Shown: positions 46,966-56,619 of the stretch, in pieces
Layout of the letters: the number at the start of each line of letters is the position of its first letter
How positions within the stretch are numbered: position 1 is the first letter of the stretch
DNA from: JAAEPI01 sp965212145
GTDB taxonomy: Bacteria; Bacteroidota; Bacteroidia; Cytophagales; Cyclobacteriaceae
Reading direction: 5' to 3'
NCBI GenBank assembly: GCA_965212145.1
Contig: CBDBUY010000004.1
Coordinates: 992,001 to 1,056,000, forward strand
Length of the DNA: 64,000 nucleotides
Notes under the pieces: generated by a model
Seen by the model: the letters and a program-made list of their open reading frames with translations, nothing else
Database searches by the model: none
What the model was told of the DNA's origin: nothing
Made by a program: the position numbers and the translations under genes

Positions 46966-46996
46966 GGAATGAGGATTTTAAGGAAATAATCTAGAC

Positions 46997-47304
46997 AGAA
47001 TGACGGACGATCTCTTTCCAGGCCTTGCGCCTTTTTCCCGCTCAAGCCACGGCGGCTTCCCCTTTTGTCTTGATACAAAAGAGGAGGAAAAAATCAAGGC
47101 TGCATGCAAATGACTAAAAATTCCTCACTTCGTTGAAAATCCGGCAATCGGCCAGCTCACGACCAATCTTGTGCCGTATTTTATTCAACTCCGTTCCCAA
47201 TTTTTTTAACGTCATTTTCATGAAGGCCAAGCTCAACGAGTAAATATTCTCTCCTATCGTCCGTCATTCTGAGGAACGAAGCGGAGGTAGAGGCTTAGGG
47301 TGAC
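46997..47304. repeat. Repeat-bearing non-coding element in the clpB-otsAB gap
   Basis: The 550-base gap 46889-47438 holds no convincing gene. A perfect 15-base inverted repeat, AGAATGACGGACGAT at 46997-47011 and its complement at 47256-47270, brackets about 245 bases. Inside are a hairpin CTTTTGT/ACAAAAG (47062-47081) and a GC-rich stretch; the right end continues into an imperfect palindrome GTCATTCTGAGG...GCTTAGGGTGAC (47263-47304) of the REP-like type common between Bacteroidota genes. A dispersed or miniature mobile element is inferred. Confidence 0.5.
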
Positions 47305-47438
47305 GTGAGAATCTTTTGTAAATAGGAAGGACACAAGCGGCGCATGAATCCCTATCCTGGACAAAAACCTGAGAAAGCTGATTCAGAGTTAGGAGGCGCC
47401 TGATTCGTGATTTAACTTAGGGTTCGATCAAATTTCTC

Positions 47439-49616
47439 ATGGCAAAGACTATCATCGTTTCGAATCGGCTTCCGGTCAAGATAAAAGAAGAAAAAAAGCA
47501 GCTCACATACTCACCTAGCGAAGGTGGACTTGCCACGGGCTTAGGTTCCATCTTCAAGGACGGAAACAATGTCTGGGTTGGTTGGCCAGGATTGGCGGTT
47601 TCTAAAAATTCGCAAAAAGCTGAGATTCAGGAACGACTTGAAAACGAGCACATGCGGCCGGTCTTTTTGAGCTCACAGGAAGTGGAGGATTTCTACGAGG
47701 GATTTTCCAACGAAACCTTGTGGCCGAATTTCCACTACTTTAATCAATACGTCGTTTTCGAAGAGGATTTATGGAAGGCCTACCAAAAGGTGAATCGCAA
47801 ATTCGCCAAGGAAGTTTTGGCTATTGCCGAAGAGGGTGACACACTTTGGATCCATGATTATCAGCTCCTACTGTTACCGGCGATGATCAGGGAAGAGTTG
47901 CCGAATTCGAACATCGGCTTCTTCCTACATATTCCTTTTCCATCATATGAATCATTCAGGCTATTGCCATGGAGACGTGAGCTGTTGAATGGGATGCTGG
48001 GCTCTGACTTGGTAGGTTTCCATACCTACGATGACATGCGTCACTTTTTGTCTTCGGTGAGTCGGTTGGCCGGGCTTGGCAATGACAATGGACAGATCAC
48101 CGTAGATAACAGAATCGTTAAAGCGGACTCTTTGCCGATGGGAATCGACTATAAAAAATACGCCGAGTCGGCGGCACATCCGGAAACGCTGGAGCGCGAA
48201 GTGAGGTATAGAACTTCCATCGGGGACGCTAAAATCATGCTCTCGATTGATCGCCTGGATTACTCCAAAGGCATTCCACAGAGGTTGCGAGCTTTTGAAA
48301 TGTTCCTGGACAAATATCCTGAGTTTAGAAAGAAGGTTTCGCTCCTGATGATCGTGGTGCCATCCAGAGACACAGTACCGAAGTATGAACAATTGAAAGA
48401 GGAGATAGAACTGTTGGTCGGGAGGATCAATGGGAAATACGGCCGGATGAACTGGACTCCCATTCATTATTTCTACCGAAGCTTCCCATTGACGGCTCTT
48501 TCGGCATTCTACCGAATGGCGCAAGTGGCTCTGGTGACGCCCATGAGGGATGGCATGAACCTGGTCTGCAAGGAGTATATCGCCAGTCGCCTGGATAAAA
48601 AAGGTGTGTTGATATTGAGTGAAATGGCAGGTGCCTCCAAGGAGCTTTCAGATGCTATCATCATCAACCCCAACAATATTGAACAGATGGTGGAGGCCAT
48701 GCACGAGGCTCTAGTGATGCCGGAGGAACAGCAAATAGCTCAGATGGAAAACATGCAGGCATCTCTGCAGCGCTACGACATTCATGCCTGGGTCAAACTG
48801 TTCATGGGACAGTTGGATCAGGTGAAGAAGGAGCAAAAGGCCATGAAGACGAGTCTTCTTGACGATGGAATTATTTCAGCCATGAAGAAGGAATTTAAAG
48901 CTTCGAAAGAACGCCTCATCTTTCTGGATTACGACGGGACGCTCGTGGGCTTTTTTGGTGACCCGAAAAAGTCTAAACCTGACAAGGAGTTAAAAGAACT
49001 TTTGAGTAAACTCACGGCAAACCCGGCGAATAGAGTGGTGGTTATCAGTGGACGCGATCGAGCCACGCTGTGGGACTGGCTTCAGGAGTATGATTTGGAA
49101 ATTGTCGCCGAGCATGGCGCATGGATTAAAAGAAGGGGGGAGGATTTCAAGCCAGCACCAAGCCTGGACGGAAGTTGGAAAAAAGAAATAATGGCGGTGT
49201 TAGAGGATTACGTGAATCGAACCCCAGGCTCTTTCGTGGAGGAAAAAGATTACTCTCTTGTGTGGCACTACAGGAAAGTCGAAACAGGATTGGGTGAGGT
49301 GAGAACTCGGGAACTTACTAGCCACTTGAAATACTTGACCAACAACAGGAACCTCCAGGTGTTGGAAGGTGACAAGGTGTTAGAGATTCGTATCTCTGAC
49401 GTGAATAAAGGCCTTGGAGCCAAGCGTATCCTTAAAAATTACTCACCGGATTTTCTGATGGCTTGCGGGGATGATCGCACGGATGAAGACACGTTTATGG
49501 CACTCCCAAAATCCGCTCATACGATCAAGGTTGGAACGGGAGCATCTGCTGCGAAATACAGCACTTCTGATTTCACTAAAATAAGGGAGCTTCTTTCCAG
49601 ACTTATAGAAAAGTAG
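47439..49616 (+). CDS. Bifunctional trehalose-6-phosphate synthase/phosphatase
   Basis: 725 residues. Residues 1-465 are a GT20 synthase (IIVSNRLPVKI, GGLATGLGS, LWIHDYQLLLLPAMIRE, DRLDYSKGIPQRLRAFE, RDGMNLVCKEYIA), and residues 490-725 a HAD phosphatase (LIFLDYDGTLVGF, VVISGRDRATLWDW, ACGDDRTDEDTF). One chain thus makes trehalose from UDP-glucose and glucose-6-phosphate. Faces a GH15 hydrolase gene that overlaps it by 14 bases at the 3' end, so synthesis and breakdown may be paired. Confidence 0.95.
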   Translation: MAKTIIVSNRLPVKIKEEKKQLTYSPSEGGLATGLGSIFKDGNNVWVGWPGLAVSKNSQKAEIQERLENEHMRPVFLSSQEVEDFYEGFSNETLWPNFHYFNQYVVFEEDLWKAYQKVNRKFAKEVLAIAEEGDTLWIHDYQLLLLPAMIREELPNSNIGFFLHIPFPSYESFRLLPWRRELLNGMLGSDLVGFHTYDDMRHFLSSVSRLAGLGNDNGQITVDNRIVKADSLPMGIDYKKYAESAAHPETLEREVRYRTSIGDAKIMLSIDRLDYSKGIPQRLRAFEMFLDKYPEFRKKVSLLMIVVPSRDTVPKYEQLKEEIELLVGRINGKYGRMNWTPIHYFYRSFPLTALSAFYRMAQVALVTPMRDGMNLVCKEYIASRLDKKGVLILSEMAGASKELSDAIIINPNNIEQMVEAMHEALVMPEEQQIAQMENMQASLQRYDIHAWVKLFMGQLDQVKKEQKAMKTSLLDDGIISAMKKEFKASKERLIFLDYDGTLVGFFGDPKKSKPDKELKELLSKLTANPANRVVVISGRDRATLWDWLQEYDLEIVAEHGAWIKRRGEDFKPAPSLDGSWKKEIMAVLEDYVNRTPGSFVEEKDYSLVWHYRKVETGLGEVRTRELTSHLKYLTNNRNLQVLEGDKVLEIRISDVNKGLGAKRILKNYSPDFLMACGDDRTDEDTFMALPKSAHTIKVGTGASAAKYSTSDFTKIRELLSRLIEK

Positions 49617-51381
49617 GTTTATCGAGCTTTCGGGCAATTCTAGTTTGCGCGTTTAGCAACCCGACGTGACTGTAGGCCTGCGGAAAATTACCCCACATGC
49701 TTCCATCATCGGCCTTCACATCCTCGCTGAGTAGCCCAACATGATTGCTGTATGAAATGAGATTTTCGAAGTATTTGGTTGCATCGTCTATTCGACCCAC
49801 GCATGCTAGTGCTTCCACATACCAGAATGCACAAATCAGAAAGGTCGTTTCCGGCTCCCCAAAATCGTCCTGATGCTTGTATCGATAGAACAGGCCATCG
49901 CCAGCCGACAGTTCTTTTTCCAACGCAATGAGATGGTCTTTTGCGGTTTGTGAGTCAGCCGGCAGGTAGTTCATCATGATCAGTTGAATCGTGCTGGCAT
50001 CCATTCGCTCCACTCCCTTCGCCTGGGCATATCCTCTCTTGGAAGGCACATAACAGGATTGAATCATTTCCTCGGATCGGGCCTTTAGCTTCACCGCTAA
50101 GTTTCCGATTTCCTCATTTTTCAGCACTTTGGCGATCTTGATTGCTGCGCAACTTCCAGCCCAATGGAAAAGGTAAGTGTAGGTGTGATGCTGAGCCAAA
50201 TTTCGGAATTCCCATAATCCGGCATCCTGCTCGTCAAAGGTTTTCTCGATCATTTTGAGCGTTTTCAGGATGAGTCCTGTAGAATCGAAGCGCTCGGTAA
50301 AAATGATCCTCATATCGCTGTAAAGAGGGAGCAACGAAATGAGCACCTGTCCATAAACGTCGTTCTGAATATGAGTGTAAGCGTCATTGCCCACTCGCAC
50401 CGGCTGGTTGCCCTGATATCCAGGTAGGTCTAGCTCCTCTTCGATGAGGGCTTTCTTTCCGCTGATACCATAGAGTGGCTGAAACCGATCCTCTTCGTCT
50501 GCTGTGATGTTGTAGATGTAGTGAAAATACTTTTCGACCTCTTCGAAATGCCCAATGTTGTTGAAAGCGTTGAGCGTGTAGAAAGTATCCCGCATCCAGC
50601 AGAAGCGATAATCCCAGTTACGGGTACTGCCGGGCGATTCCGGGAGACTGGTGGTTGTGGCTGCAATGATCGCCCCTGTATCTTCGTACTGGTGAATTTT
50701 CAGTGCCAAAGCAGAGCGGATGGCCTCCCGCTGATAGAAATCACTAATAGAGGCACGTTTCACCCAGTAACGCCAGTAGTTTGTGGTTTTATAGAGAAAA
50801 GTGTTGACGGTTTCTTCAAGGGCCGCTTCCAGAGGAGGGCCGTAGGTCAACACTAAATAACTGGTGTCCTGTAGTGCGAAAGTTTGATCCTCGGCGATGT
50901 AGGTCAATGGGATGTTGGTCGTCAGGCGCACATTTCCTTCGAGATTGAGAAATCGGATATGATTACTACCGAAATTTTTTTCGCTGGTACGTTCACCGTA
51001 TTCTCCCACTGGAGAGCAATTGACTTTGATGATCGGGTTGCCTTCCAATCTCTCTACCTTCCTAATCAGCATCAGAGGCTTATAATACCGATCGGTTTGA
51101 AGAAATCGTGGTGCAAAATCAGTCACACGGTACTTTCCGTCTGAAGAGGTGATTTCCGTCTGAAGGATGTTGGTGTTTTCAATGTAATTCTGCGAAGATT
51201 CAAATTTTTCATTGGCAGGCTTGATGCTAAACTCTCCACCCTTCTTACCGCCAATCATTTCACCGAAAATGAAGCTGCTATCAAACCTGGGCCAGCACAT
51301 CCAACCGATGGAAGTGTCCTTGTGAATGTGAGCCGTAAATGCGCAATTGCCTATTAATCCGTAATCGTAAGTATGTCTCAT
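49603..51381 (-). CDS. Glycoside hydrolase family 15 (trehalase or glucoamylase)
   Basis: 592 residues from MRHTYDYGLIGNCAF; an ATG ten codons upstream is less likely. IGNCAFTAHI, GWMCWPRFDSSFIFG, the catalytic-domain motif NWDYRFCWMRDTFYTL and the C-terminal NFPQAYSHVGLLNAQ are GH15 signatures. The (alpha/alpha)6 domain carries two catalytic glutamates. Bacterial members without signal peptide are often trehalases; the trehalose synthase next door supports that, but glucoamylase activity cannot be excluded. Cytoplasmic. Confidence 0.9.
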   Translation of the reverse strand: MRHTYDYGLIGNCAFTAHIHKDTSIGWMCWPRFDSSFIFGEMIGGKKGGEFSIKPANEKFESSQNYIENTNILQTEITSSDGKYRVTDFAPRFLQTDRYYKPLMLIRKVERLEGNPIIKVNCSPVGEYGERTSEKNFGSNHIRFLNLEGNVRLTTNIPLTYIAEDQTFALQDTSYLVLTYGPPLEAALEETVNTFLYKTTNYWRYWVKRASISDFYQREAIRSALALKIHQYEDTGAIIAATTTSLPESPGSTRNWDYRFCWMRDTFYTLNAFNNIGHFEEVEKYFHYIYNITADEEDRFQPLYGISGKKALIEEELDLPGYQGNQPVRVGNDAYTHIQNDVYGQVLISLLPLYSDMRIIFTERFDSTGLILKTLKMIEKTFDEQDAGLWEFRNLAQHHTYTYLFHWAGSCAAIKIAKVLKNEEIGNLAVKLKARSEEMIQSCYVPSKRGYAQAKGVERMDASTIQLIMMNYLPADSQTAKDHLIALEKELSAGDGLFYRYKHQDDFGEPETTFLICAFWYVEALACVGRIDDATKYFENLISYSNHVGLLSEDVKADDGSMWGNFPQAYSHVGLLNAQTRIARKLDKPTFL

Positions 51382-51445
51382 GTGTCCGTAAGAAATTGTA
51401 TTTTTCCTCAAATTGAAAGGGTATTAAACGAAAATCAATTTTCGC

Positions 51446-51778
51446 ATGATTAGCTGGCAAGATTTTGAAAAAGTAGACATGAGAGTCGGGGTTATTACGA
51501 ATGTTTCAGATTTTCCGGAGGCGAGGAAGCCTGCCTATAAACTGGAGATAGATTTCGGTCAGGAAATCGGCATCCGAAAGAGCTCGGCACAGATTACGGA
51601 ACATTACCAAAAAGAAGACCTTATCGGGCGGCAAATAATTGCTGCAGTCAATTTTCCACCCAAGCAAATTGGGCCATTTATTAGTGAATGCCTTGTCATG
51701 GGAGCTTACGATGATCAGGGGCAGGTAATTCTCATTCAACCGGAACGTTCTGCTCCACTCGGAGCAAAGATTGGCTGA
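51446..51778 (+). CDS. csaA: CsaA-type tRNA-binding protein
   Basis: 110 residues, an OB-fold homodimer related to the C-terminal tRNA-binding domain of MetRS. WQDFEKVDMRVGVIT and EARKPAYKLEIDFG open the fold, and RQIIAAVNFPPKQIGPFISE is the CsaA-specific dimer region. Reported roles include tRNA binding and chaperone-like support of secretion. Divergent from the GH15 gene; 30 bases before exonuclease III. Confidence 0.9.
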   Translation: MISWQDFEKVDMRVGVITNVSDFPEARKPAYKLEIDFGQEIGIRKSSAQITEHYQKEDLIGRQIIAAVNFPPKQIGPFISECLVMGAYDDQGQVILIQPERSAPLGAKIG

Positions 51779-51808
51779 CGTTTTATAGCTTCGCCGAAAA
51801 CTTATTTC

Positions 51809-52582
51809 ATGCACCTAGTTTCCTGGAATGTCAACGGCATTCGAGCCATTATAAAAAAGGATTTTCTCAAAGACATCAAAGCGATAAATCCTGATGTTTT
51901 GTGTTTGCAAGAGACCAAATCGACCACTGAGGAAGCACAGGTAGCCTTGTCACTTTTGCCCGATTATGAGGTTTTTACAAATTCATCAAAAGCACGAAAG
52001 GGCTACTCCGGCACGGCCATTTTAACCAAGACGAAACCCCTTGAGGTAACATACGACATAGGCATAGAGGAGCACGATCAGGAGGGGCGAGTGATAACCG
52101 CGGAATTCGAAAATTTTTACCTTGTGACCGTCTACACCCCAAATTCCGGCGAAGGAATGAAAAGGTTGGAGTATCGGCAGGATTGGGACGCGGCTTTTTT
52201 GGATCATGTTACTGCGTTAGAGTCGAGAAAGCCGGTGATCATTTGCGGTGATTTGAATGTGGCTCACACGGAGATTGACCTGGCCAGACCCAAGCCCAAC
52301 TACAATAAGTCTTCCGGTTATACTCAGGCGGAGATTGATGGACTTGAGAATCTGCTGGCTACAGGTTATTTCGATTCATTCAGGCATTTCCATCCCGAAG
52401 AAATTAAATACAGCTGGTGGAATTACAAATACAACGCACGATCACGCAACATGGGCTGGCGGATTGACTATTTTTTGGTGAGCAATCAACTTAAAGATCG
52501 TGTTGAGGGAGCGGATATTTACAATGACATTCTTGGCTCGGATCATTGTCCTGTGGGATTAAAACTGAAAGTCAACGATTAG
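51809..52582 (+). CDS. xth: Exodeoxyribonuclease III
   Basis: 257 residues of the AP-endonuclease/exonuclease fold. SWNVNGIRA, LQETKS (metal-binding glutamate), YTPNSG, ICGDLNVAHTEIDL, WRIDYFLVSN and the terminal GSDHCPVGL carry the catalytic and metal residues. Acts in base-excision repair at abasic sites. Probably co-transcribed with csaA. Confidence 0.93.
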   Translation: MHLVSWNVNGIRAIIKKDFLKDIKAINPDVLCLQETKSTTEEAQVALSLLPDYEVFTNSSKARKGYSGTAILTKTKPLEVTYDIGIEEHDQEGRVITAEFENFYLVTVYTPNSGEGMKRLEYRQDWDAAFLDHVTALESRKPVIICGDLNVAHTEIDLARPKPNYNKSSGYTQAEIDGLENLLATGYFDSFRHFHPEEIKYSWWNYKYNARSRNMGWRIDYFLVSNQLKDRVEGADIYNDILGSDHCPVGLKLKVND

Positions 52583-52660
52583 ACTGGTAAGTTCATCGAT
52601 AAACAGTCGTTCCTTCTGCTCAAAATTCGTTATACTTAACATTCGTCTAATCAGCAATCG

Positions 52661-54574
52661 ATGGGGCAGTTCACTACGCCACCTCAAGACTCTTCTGAGC
52701 TTGAGCAAAGAATTCGAGATGCCCTCAATTCGGCTAAAATGGCCCTTTGGGAGCTCAATCTGACTGAAGGAACTCTTCAGTGGACGGGCAGGGTTACGGC
52801 TCATTTCTTTGAGTTTGCAAATTTCATAGACGGCACCATTTCCAATTACGTTTCGCTGATTCATAGTGAGGATTTGAATCGGGTTTTGGAGATACTGGAG
52901 AGAACGGAGGTCGGTCAATCATTTATAAATCAACATAGAGTTAAGTTTCCAGATGGTGAATATCACTGGCTAGAAGGGATGGGAACATTAATCAAAGGAC
53001 ATGACGGCCTGAAACTTACCGGAACGGTTCAAGACATTTCTGACAAAAAGAAACTCGAATTCGAGCGAGAGGATTGGAAGCAAAAGCATGAGGTTGTTGC
53101 CACAGCAGCGGGAATCGTGGTTTATGATTACAACATAATAACCGGTAAAATCCTATGGAGTGGAAGTACACAGGAGTTGTTAGGTCTTTCTGAAGAAGAA
53201 CTTGGTGACATAAACTCGTGGGAAAAGAGAATTCATCAAAAAGATCGTGAAATGGTCGTCAAAGAGTTGGATTTGGCGATGAATGACATGCGGCCTTATG
53301 ATGTGGAGTACAGGTTTATTAAGGGTGATGGTTCCTATGCTCACGTTCACGATAAGGGCATATTTCTTGGAAATGGCAAGGCGACCAAAATGCTGGGAAT
53401 GATGGATGATGTCAGCGAGAACCGCCGAGCTGAATTTGCTTTGAAAGAAAGTGAGGGTAGGTTCAAGTCTATGATCTCAGATATGAACATTGGGGTTGGT
53501 CTTTATGACGAAAACACTGTACCAATCTTGTGCAACCGACAAGCGTATGAAATGCTCGGAATGTCTGAAGAGCAGTACATGGGGCAAGCCGCACTTGATG
53601 AGTCCTGGAAAGCGTTAAAAGAAGATGGGTCAGCATTGATGAATGATGAGTTTCCGATACCTCTTGCAATCAGAACAAAGAAGCATGTAAGGGATTTCAT
53701 CATGGCAGTATTCCGCCCTCAGAAAAATGATTGGGTATGGCTAATGGTGGATGTCGTGCCGCTACTATCCAAAGAGGGCGACTTGATACATGTGATCTGC
53801 ACATTTTCTGATATTACTGGTCTGCGTGAGGCTCAGGCTACTTTGGGCTCGAGAAATGAGATGCTGTCCAATCTTTCGGAGGAGTTACAAACCCGAAATG
53901 ATCGTTTATTGGAGTTTGCACAAATCGTTTCTCATAACCTCAGGTCGCCGATCAGCAGTATCGTTTCTCTCTCCAAAATAGTAATGGACGGGCCTGATCA
54001 GATCATTATGGAGGCGGCCATTTCACATATTGCCAAAGTGAGCGAAAACGCTCTTCAAACAATTGACGAGTTGAATGATGTCTTGAAAGTTCAACAAGAA
54101 AGCCTGGAGACCGAAAATCTTAGTTTTGAGTCAATATTGGGGCATGTTAAGAACAGTCATCAAGGAGATATAATGGAAGCCAACGCTCAAATTCATCATA
54201 CCTTTAAGGTAAAGGAAATAGATTTTGTCAAAATATATTTGGAAAGCATCTTCTCAAATTTTTTATCGAATAGTCTCAAATACCGATCTGAAATTGAAGA
54301 CTGTCAGATTAGGATAAGCACCTACTCGAATGATGAACAAGACATAGTTTTGGAGTGGGAAGACAATGGTATTGGCATTGATCTAGAGCGGTATGGTAAT
54401 GATATTTTTAATCTTGGGAAAACTTTCCATGAAAATTCCGACAGCCGGGGAGTGGGACTTTTTCTTGTTAAGAATCAAGTCAGTGTCATGGGGGGCTCTA
54501 TTTCGGTAGAGAGTGAGCCAGGAAATGGGACGAAGTTTACAGTTAACTTTATAAATTACCAACAATCGAAATGA
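52661..54574 (+). CDS. Multi-PAS cytosolic sensor histidine kinase
   Basis: 637 residues without clear membrane segments. Three PAS-like modules (about 15-135, 137-262 and 265-395) precede a short coiled coil and the phosphorylation site FAQIVSHNLRSPISSIV with H425, then an ATPase domain with N box (SIFSNFLSNSLKYRS), G1 (DNGIGIDL) and G2 (SRGVGLFLVKNQV) motifs. The signal is unknown; PAS domains may bind small ligands or cofactors. The stop overlaps the receiver gene as ATGA, making a two-component pair. Confidence 0.9.
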   Translation: MGQFTTPPQDSSELEQRIRDALNSAKMALWELNLTEGTLQWTGRVTAHFFEFANFIDGTISNYVSLIHSEDLNRVLEILERTEVGQSFINQHRVKFPDGEYHWLEGMGTLIKGHDGLKLTGTVQDISDKKKLEFEREDWKQKHEVVATAAGIVVYDYNIITGKILWSGSTQELLGLSEEELGDINSWEKRIHQKDREMVVKELDLAMNDMRPYDVEYRFIKGDGSYAHVHDKGIFLGNGKATKMLGMMDDVSENRRAEFALKESEGRFKSMISDMNIGVGLYDENTVPILCNRQAYEMLGMSEEQYMGQAALDESWKALKEDGSALMNDEFPIPLAIRTKKHVRDFIMAVFRPQKNDWVWLMVDVVPLLSKEGDLIHVICTFSDITGLREAQATLGSRNEMLSNLSEELQTRNDRLLEFAQIVSHNLRSPISSIVSLSKIVMDGPDQIIMEAAISHIAKVSENALQTIDELNDVLKVQQESLETENLSFESILGHVKNSHQGDIMEANAQIHHTFKVKEIDFVKIYLESIFSNFLSNSLKYRSEIEDCQIRISTYSNDEQDIVLEWEDNGIGIDLERYGNDIFNLGKTFHENSDSRGVGLFLVKNQVSVMGGSISVESEPGNGTKFTVNFINYQQSK

Positions 54575-54948
54575 GCAAGTCCGTATTTCTTATTGATGAT
54601 GAGGAGGTTTTTCATTGGATCACGAAACAATTCATTGAAAAAGTGTCGGACGAGGTGGAAGTAACATCCTGTTATAATGGACAGGAGGGTATTGACGCCC
54701 TCACGGATCAGAAGGGCACACCAGATTTGATTATGGTCGACATCAACATGCCGGTTGCAAATGGTTGGATGTTTCTAGATTCATACGCCGAACTTGACTC
54801 ACGTGCCAATCCATCAGCTGGCGTATATGTTGTCAGCTCTTCCATTGACCCAGAGGATGTCAACAAGGCGAAGAGTTATCCCTTTGTCAAAGATTTCATC
54901 TCTAAGCCAGTTACTCTTGAATTACTGCAGGAACTACTCCTCGATTAG
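54571..54948 (+). CDS. Stand-alone CheY-like response regulator
   Basis: 125 residues, a single receiver domain: acidic pair in LIDDEEVFHW, phosphoacceptor D57 in IMVDINMP, serine in VVSSSIDPED and lysine in FISKPV. There is no DNA-binding or enzymatic output domain, so it acts by protein contact or as a phosphate relay. Partner of the upstream kinase by gene coupling. Stop shared as TTAG with the convergent purE. Confidence 0.92.
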   Translation: MSKSVFLIDDEEVFHWITKQFIEKVSDEVEVTSCYNGQEGIDALTDQKGTPDLIMVDINMPVANGWMFLDSYAELDSRANPSAGVYVVSSSIDPEDVNKAKSYPFVKDFISKPVTLELLQELLLD

Positions 54949-55433
54949 CCCTCCATTTCCTTCACGCTTGTCATAACCTTTTCTTTCAGGGCCTCTTTGA
55001 AATCCATTAGACTTTTCGCGACCTTTTCGTCGAACACTCCAACAATCTGAGCGGCAAGAATTCCGGCATTTTTGGCACCATCAAGAGCAACAGTTGCCAC
55101 TGGTACTCCCGCTGGCATCTGAAGAATAGAAAGTACTGAATCCCAACCATCGATCGAGTTTCGGGACTTCACAGGAACGCCAATCACAGGTAGTGTGGTG
55201 ACCGAGGCAACCATACCCGGTAAATGTGCAGCGCCTCCGGCCCCTGCAATTATTACTTTCAAACCCTTGGATTTGGCTTGCTCGGCATAGTCCATCATGC
55301 GATGGGGGGTTCTATGAGCACTGACGATCGTGATCTCAATTTCAACTCCCAATTCATTCAATACATCGGCAGCTTCCTGCATTATTGGCAAGTCAGACTT
55401 ACTGCCCATTATTATTCCTACTTGTGCACTCAT
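54945..55433 (-). CDS. purE: N5-carboxyaminoimidazole ribonucleotide mutase
   Basis: 162 residues; IIMGSKSDLPIMQEAADVL, SAHRTPHRM, AGAGGAAHLPGMVA and GVPVKSRNSIDGWDS are PurE active-site segments. Rearranges N5-CAIR to CAIR in purine synthesis. ATG overlaps the purK stop as ATGA. Confidence 0.96.
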   Translation of the reverse strand: MSAQVGIIMGSKSDLPIMQEAADVLNELGVEIEITIVSAHRTPHRMMDYAEQAKSKGLKVIIAGAGGAAHLPGMVASVTTLPVIGVPVKSRNSIDGWDSVLSILQMPAGVPVATVALDGAKNAGILAAQIVGVFDEKVAKSLMDFKEALKEKVMTSVKEMEG

Positions 55434-56572
55434 GATTTTACTTTCAGAAGTTCTTTCACCTTGCGGGTTTTGATTTTAAGATCTGTTAGGTCGTGATCTG
55501 TGATGGTTACGTGACCCATTTTTCTAAAGGGTTTGGTCAGTTTCTTTCCATAAAGATGCACATAAACCCCTGACATCTCCAGGCACGCTTTCATCCCCTC
55601 GTATCTGGCATCACCCGTGTAGCCATCTTCACCCAGCAAATTCACCATGGCGGCAGGGGTGGTCAGCTTAGTAGAGCCCAATGGCAAGTTGAGGATGGCC
55701 CTCAAGTGCTGCTCAAACTGGGAAGTCGCATTCGCTTCTATCGTGTGATGACCACTGTTGTGCGTGCGGGGCGCTACTTCATTGACAAGAATTTCACCGG
55801 ACTTAGTCAGGAACATTTCCACAGCCAATAGTCCAACCATGTCCAGCTTTTTAATGACATCTTCCGCCAAGGCATACGCCTTGTTTTCGGTTTCTTCTGA
55901 AATTTCCGCGGGAGCGAAAAGAAACTCTACCAAGTTGGCTTCCGGATGGTACTCCAGCTGAACCACTGGAAAACACTTTATTTCTCCCGATTCATTTCTT
56001 GCGACGATCACACTCAATTCCTTTTCGAAATCCACCAGATTTTCCAAAAGTCCTGGCTTATCAAAGGCCTTGGGAAGGTCTGCTTCAAATCTCAGCACTT
56101 GCACGCCTCTGCCGTCATAACCCTCTTTGCCAAGTTTGTTAACGGCAGGCAGCATGCTAGAATGCTTCGCCACGTCTTCCCGGTTTTCGGTCAATACAAA
56201 ATCTGCTGTCGGAATTCTATTCGCCTTGTAGAAAGTCTTCTGCTTCCGTTTGTCCTGAATGAGCTCAATGATTTCCGGTTGTGGAAAAACTTTTACTCCT
56301 TCCGACTTTAGCCTTTTCAAAGCGGCAACACTGACATTTTCAATTTCAATGGTGATCAGATCGAAAGATTTGCCCCAATTATAAATCACCTCCTCATCCG
56401 TCAGTTTTCCAACGCTGAAATTTTCCACCAAGTGAGCACACGGTGCATTTGGGTCCGGGTCGATGATAGAAATATCCAGGTTGTAATTGATCGCTGACTG
56501 AATCATCATGCGTCCAAGCTGACCTCCGCCGAGCACACCGATTTTCAAAGAAGTGATGTCTTTTGCTGCCAT
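55430..56572 (-). CDS. purK: N5-carboxyaminoimidazole ribonucleotide synthase
   Basis: 380 residues, ATP-grasp enzyme that carboxylates AIR with bicarbonate and ATP. IGVLGGGQLGRMM is the N-terminal nucleotide motif; KLGKEGYDGRGVQVL is a grasp loop and EVAPRTHNSGHHTIEA the substrate loop. The frame continues 23 codons upstream, but MAAKDITSL is preferred: a GATATTTG box lies 4 bases before it. Confidence 0.95.
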   Translation of the reverse strand: MAAKDITSLKIGVLGGGQLGRMMIQSAINYNLDISIIDPDPNAPCAHLVENFSVGKLTDEEVIYNWGKSFDLITIEIENVSVAALKRLKSEGVKVFPQPEIIELIQDKRKQKTFYKANRIPTADFVLTENREDVAKHSSMLPAVNKLGKEGYDGRGVQVLRFEADLPKAFDKPGLLENLVDFEKELSVIVARNESGEIKCFPVVQLEYHPEANLVEFLFAPAEISEETENKAYALAEDVIKKLDMVGLLAVEMFLTKSGEILVNEVAPRTHNSGHHTIEANATSQFEQHLRAILNLPLGSTKLTTPAAMVNLLGEDGYTGDARYEGMKACLEMSGVYVHLYGKKLTKPFRKMGHVTITDHDLTDLKIKTRKVKELLKVKS

Positions 56573-56576
56573 TCGG

Positions 56577-56584
56577 CAAATATC
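56577..56584 (-). promoter_or_regulatory. -7-like box 4 bases before the purK ATG
   Basis: The minus strand reads GATATTTG, one mismatch from TAnnTTTG, then CCGA and ATG. If used, it gives an almost leaderless purK-purE mRNA. Confidence 0.35.
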
Positions 56585-56619
56585 TGTAAGGAAAAGTATT
56601 TGAAGCTTAATTTCGCGAG

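Noticed and set aside
46875..47078. Minus-strand frame of 67 codons overlapping the clpB start
   Set aside because: Arg/Lys-rich translation of the palindromic repeat region and clpB leader; such peptides recur as false genes where this repeat type occurs.
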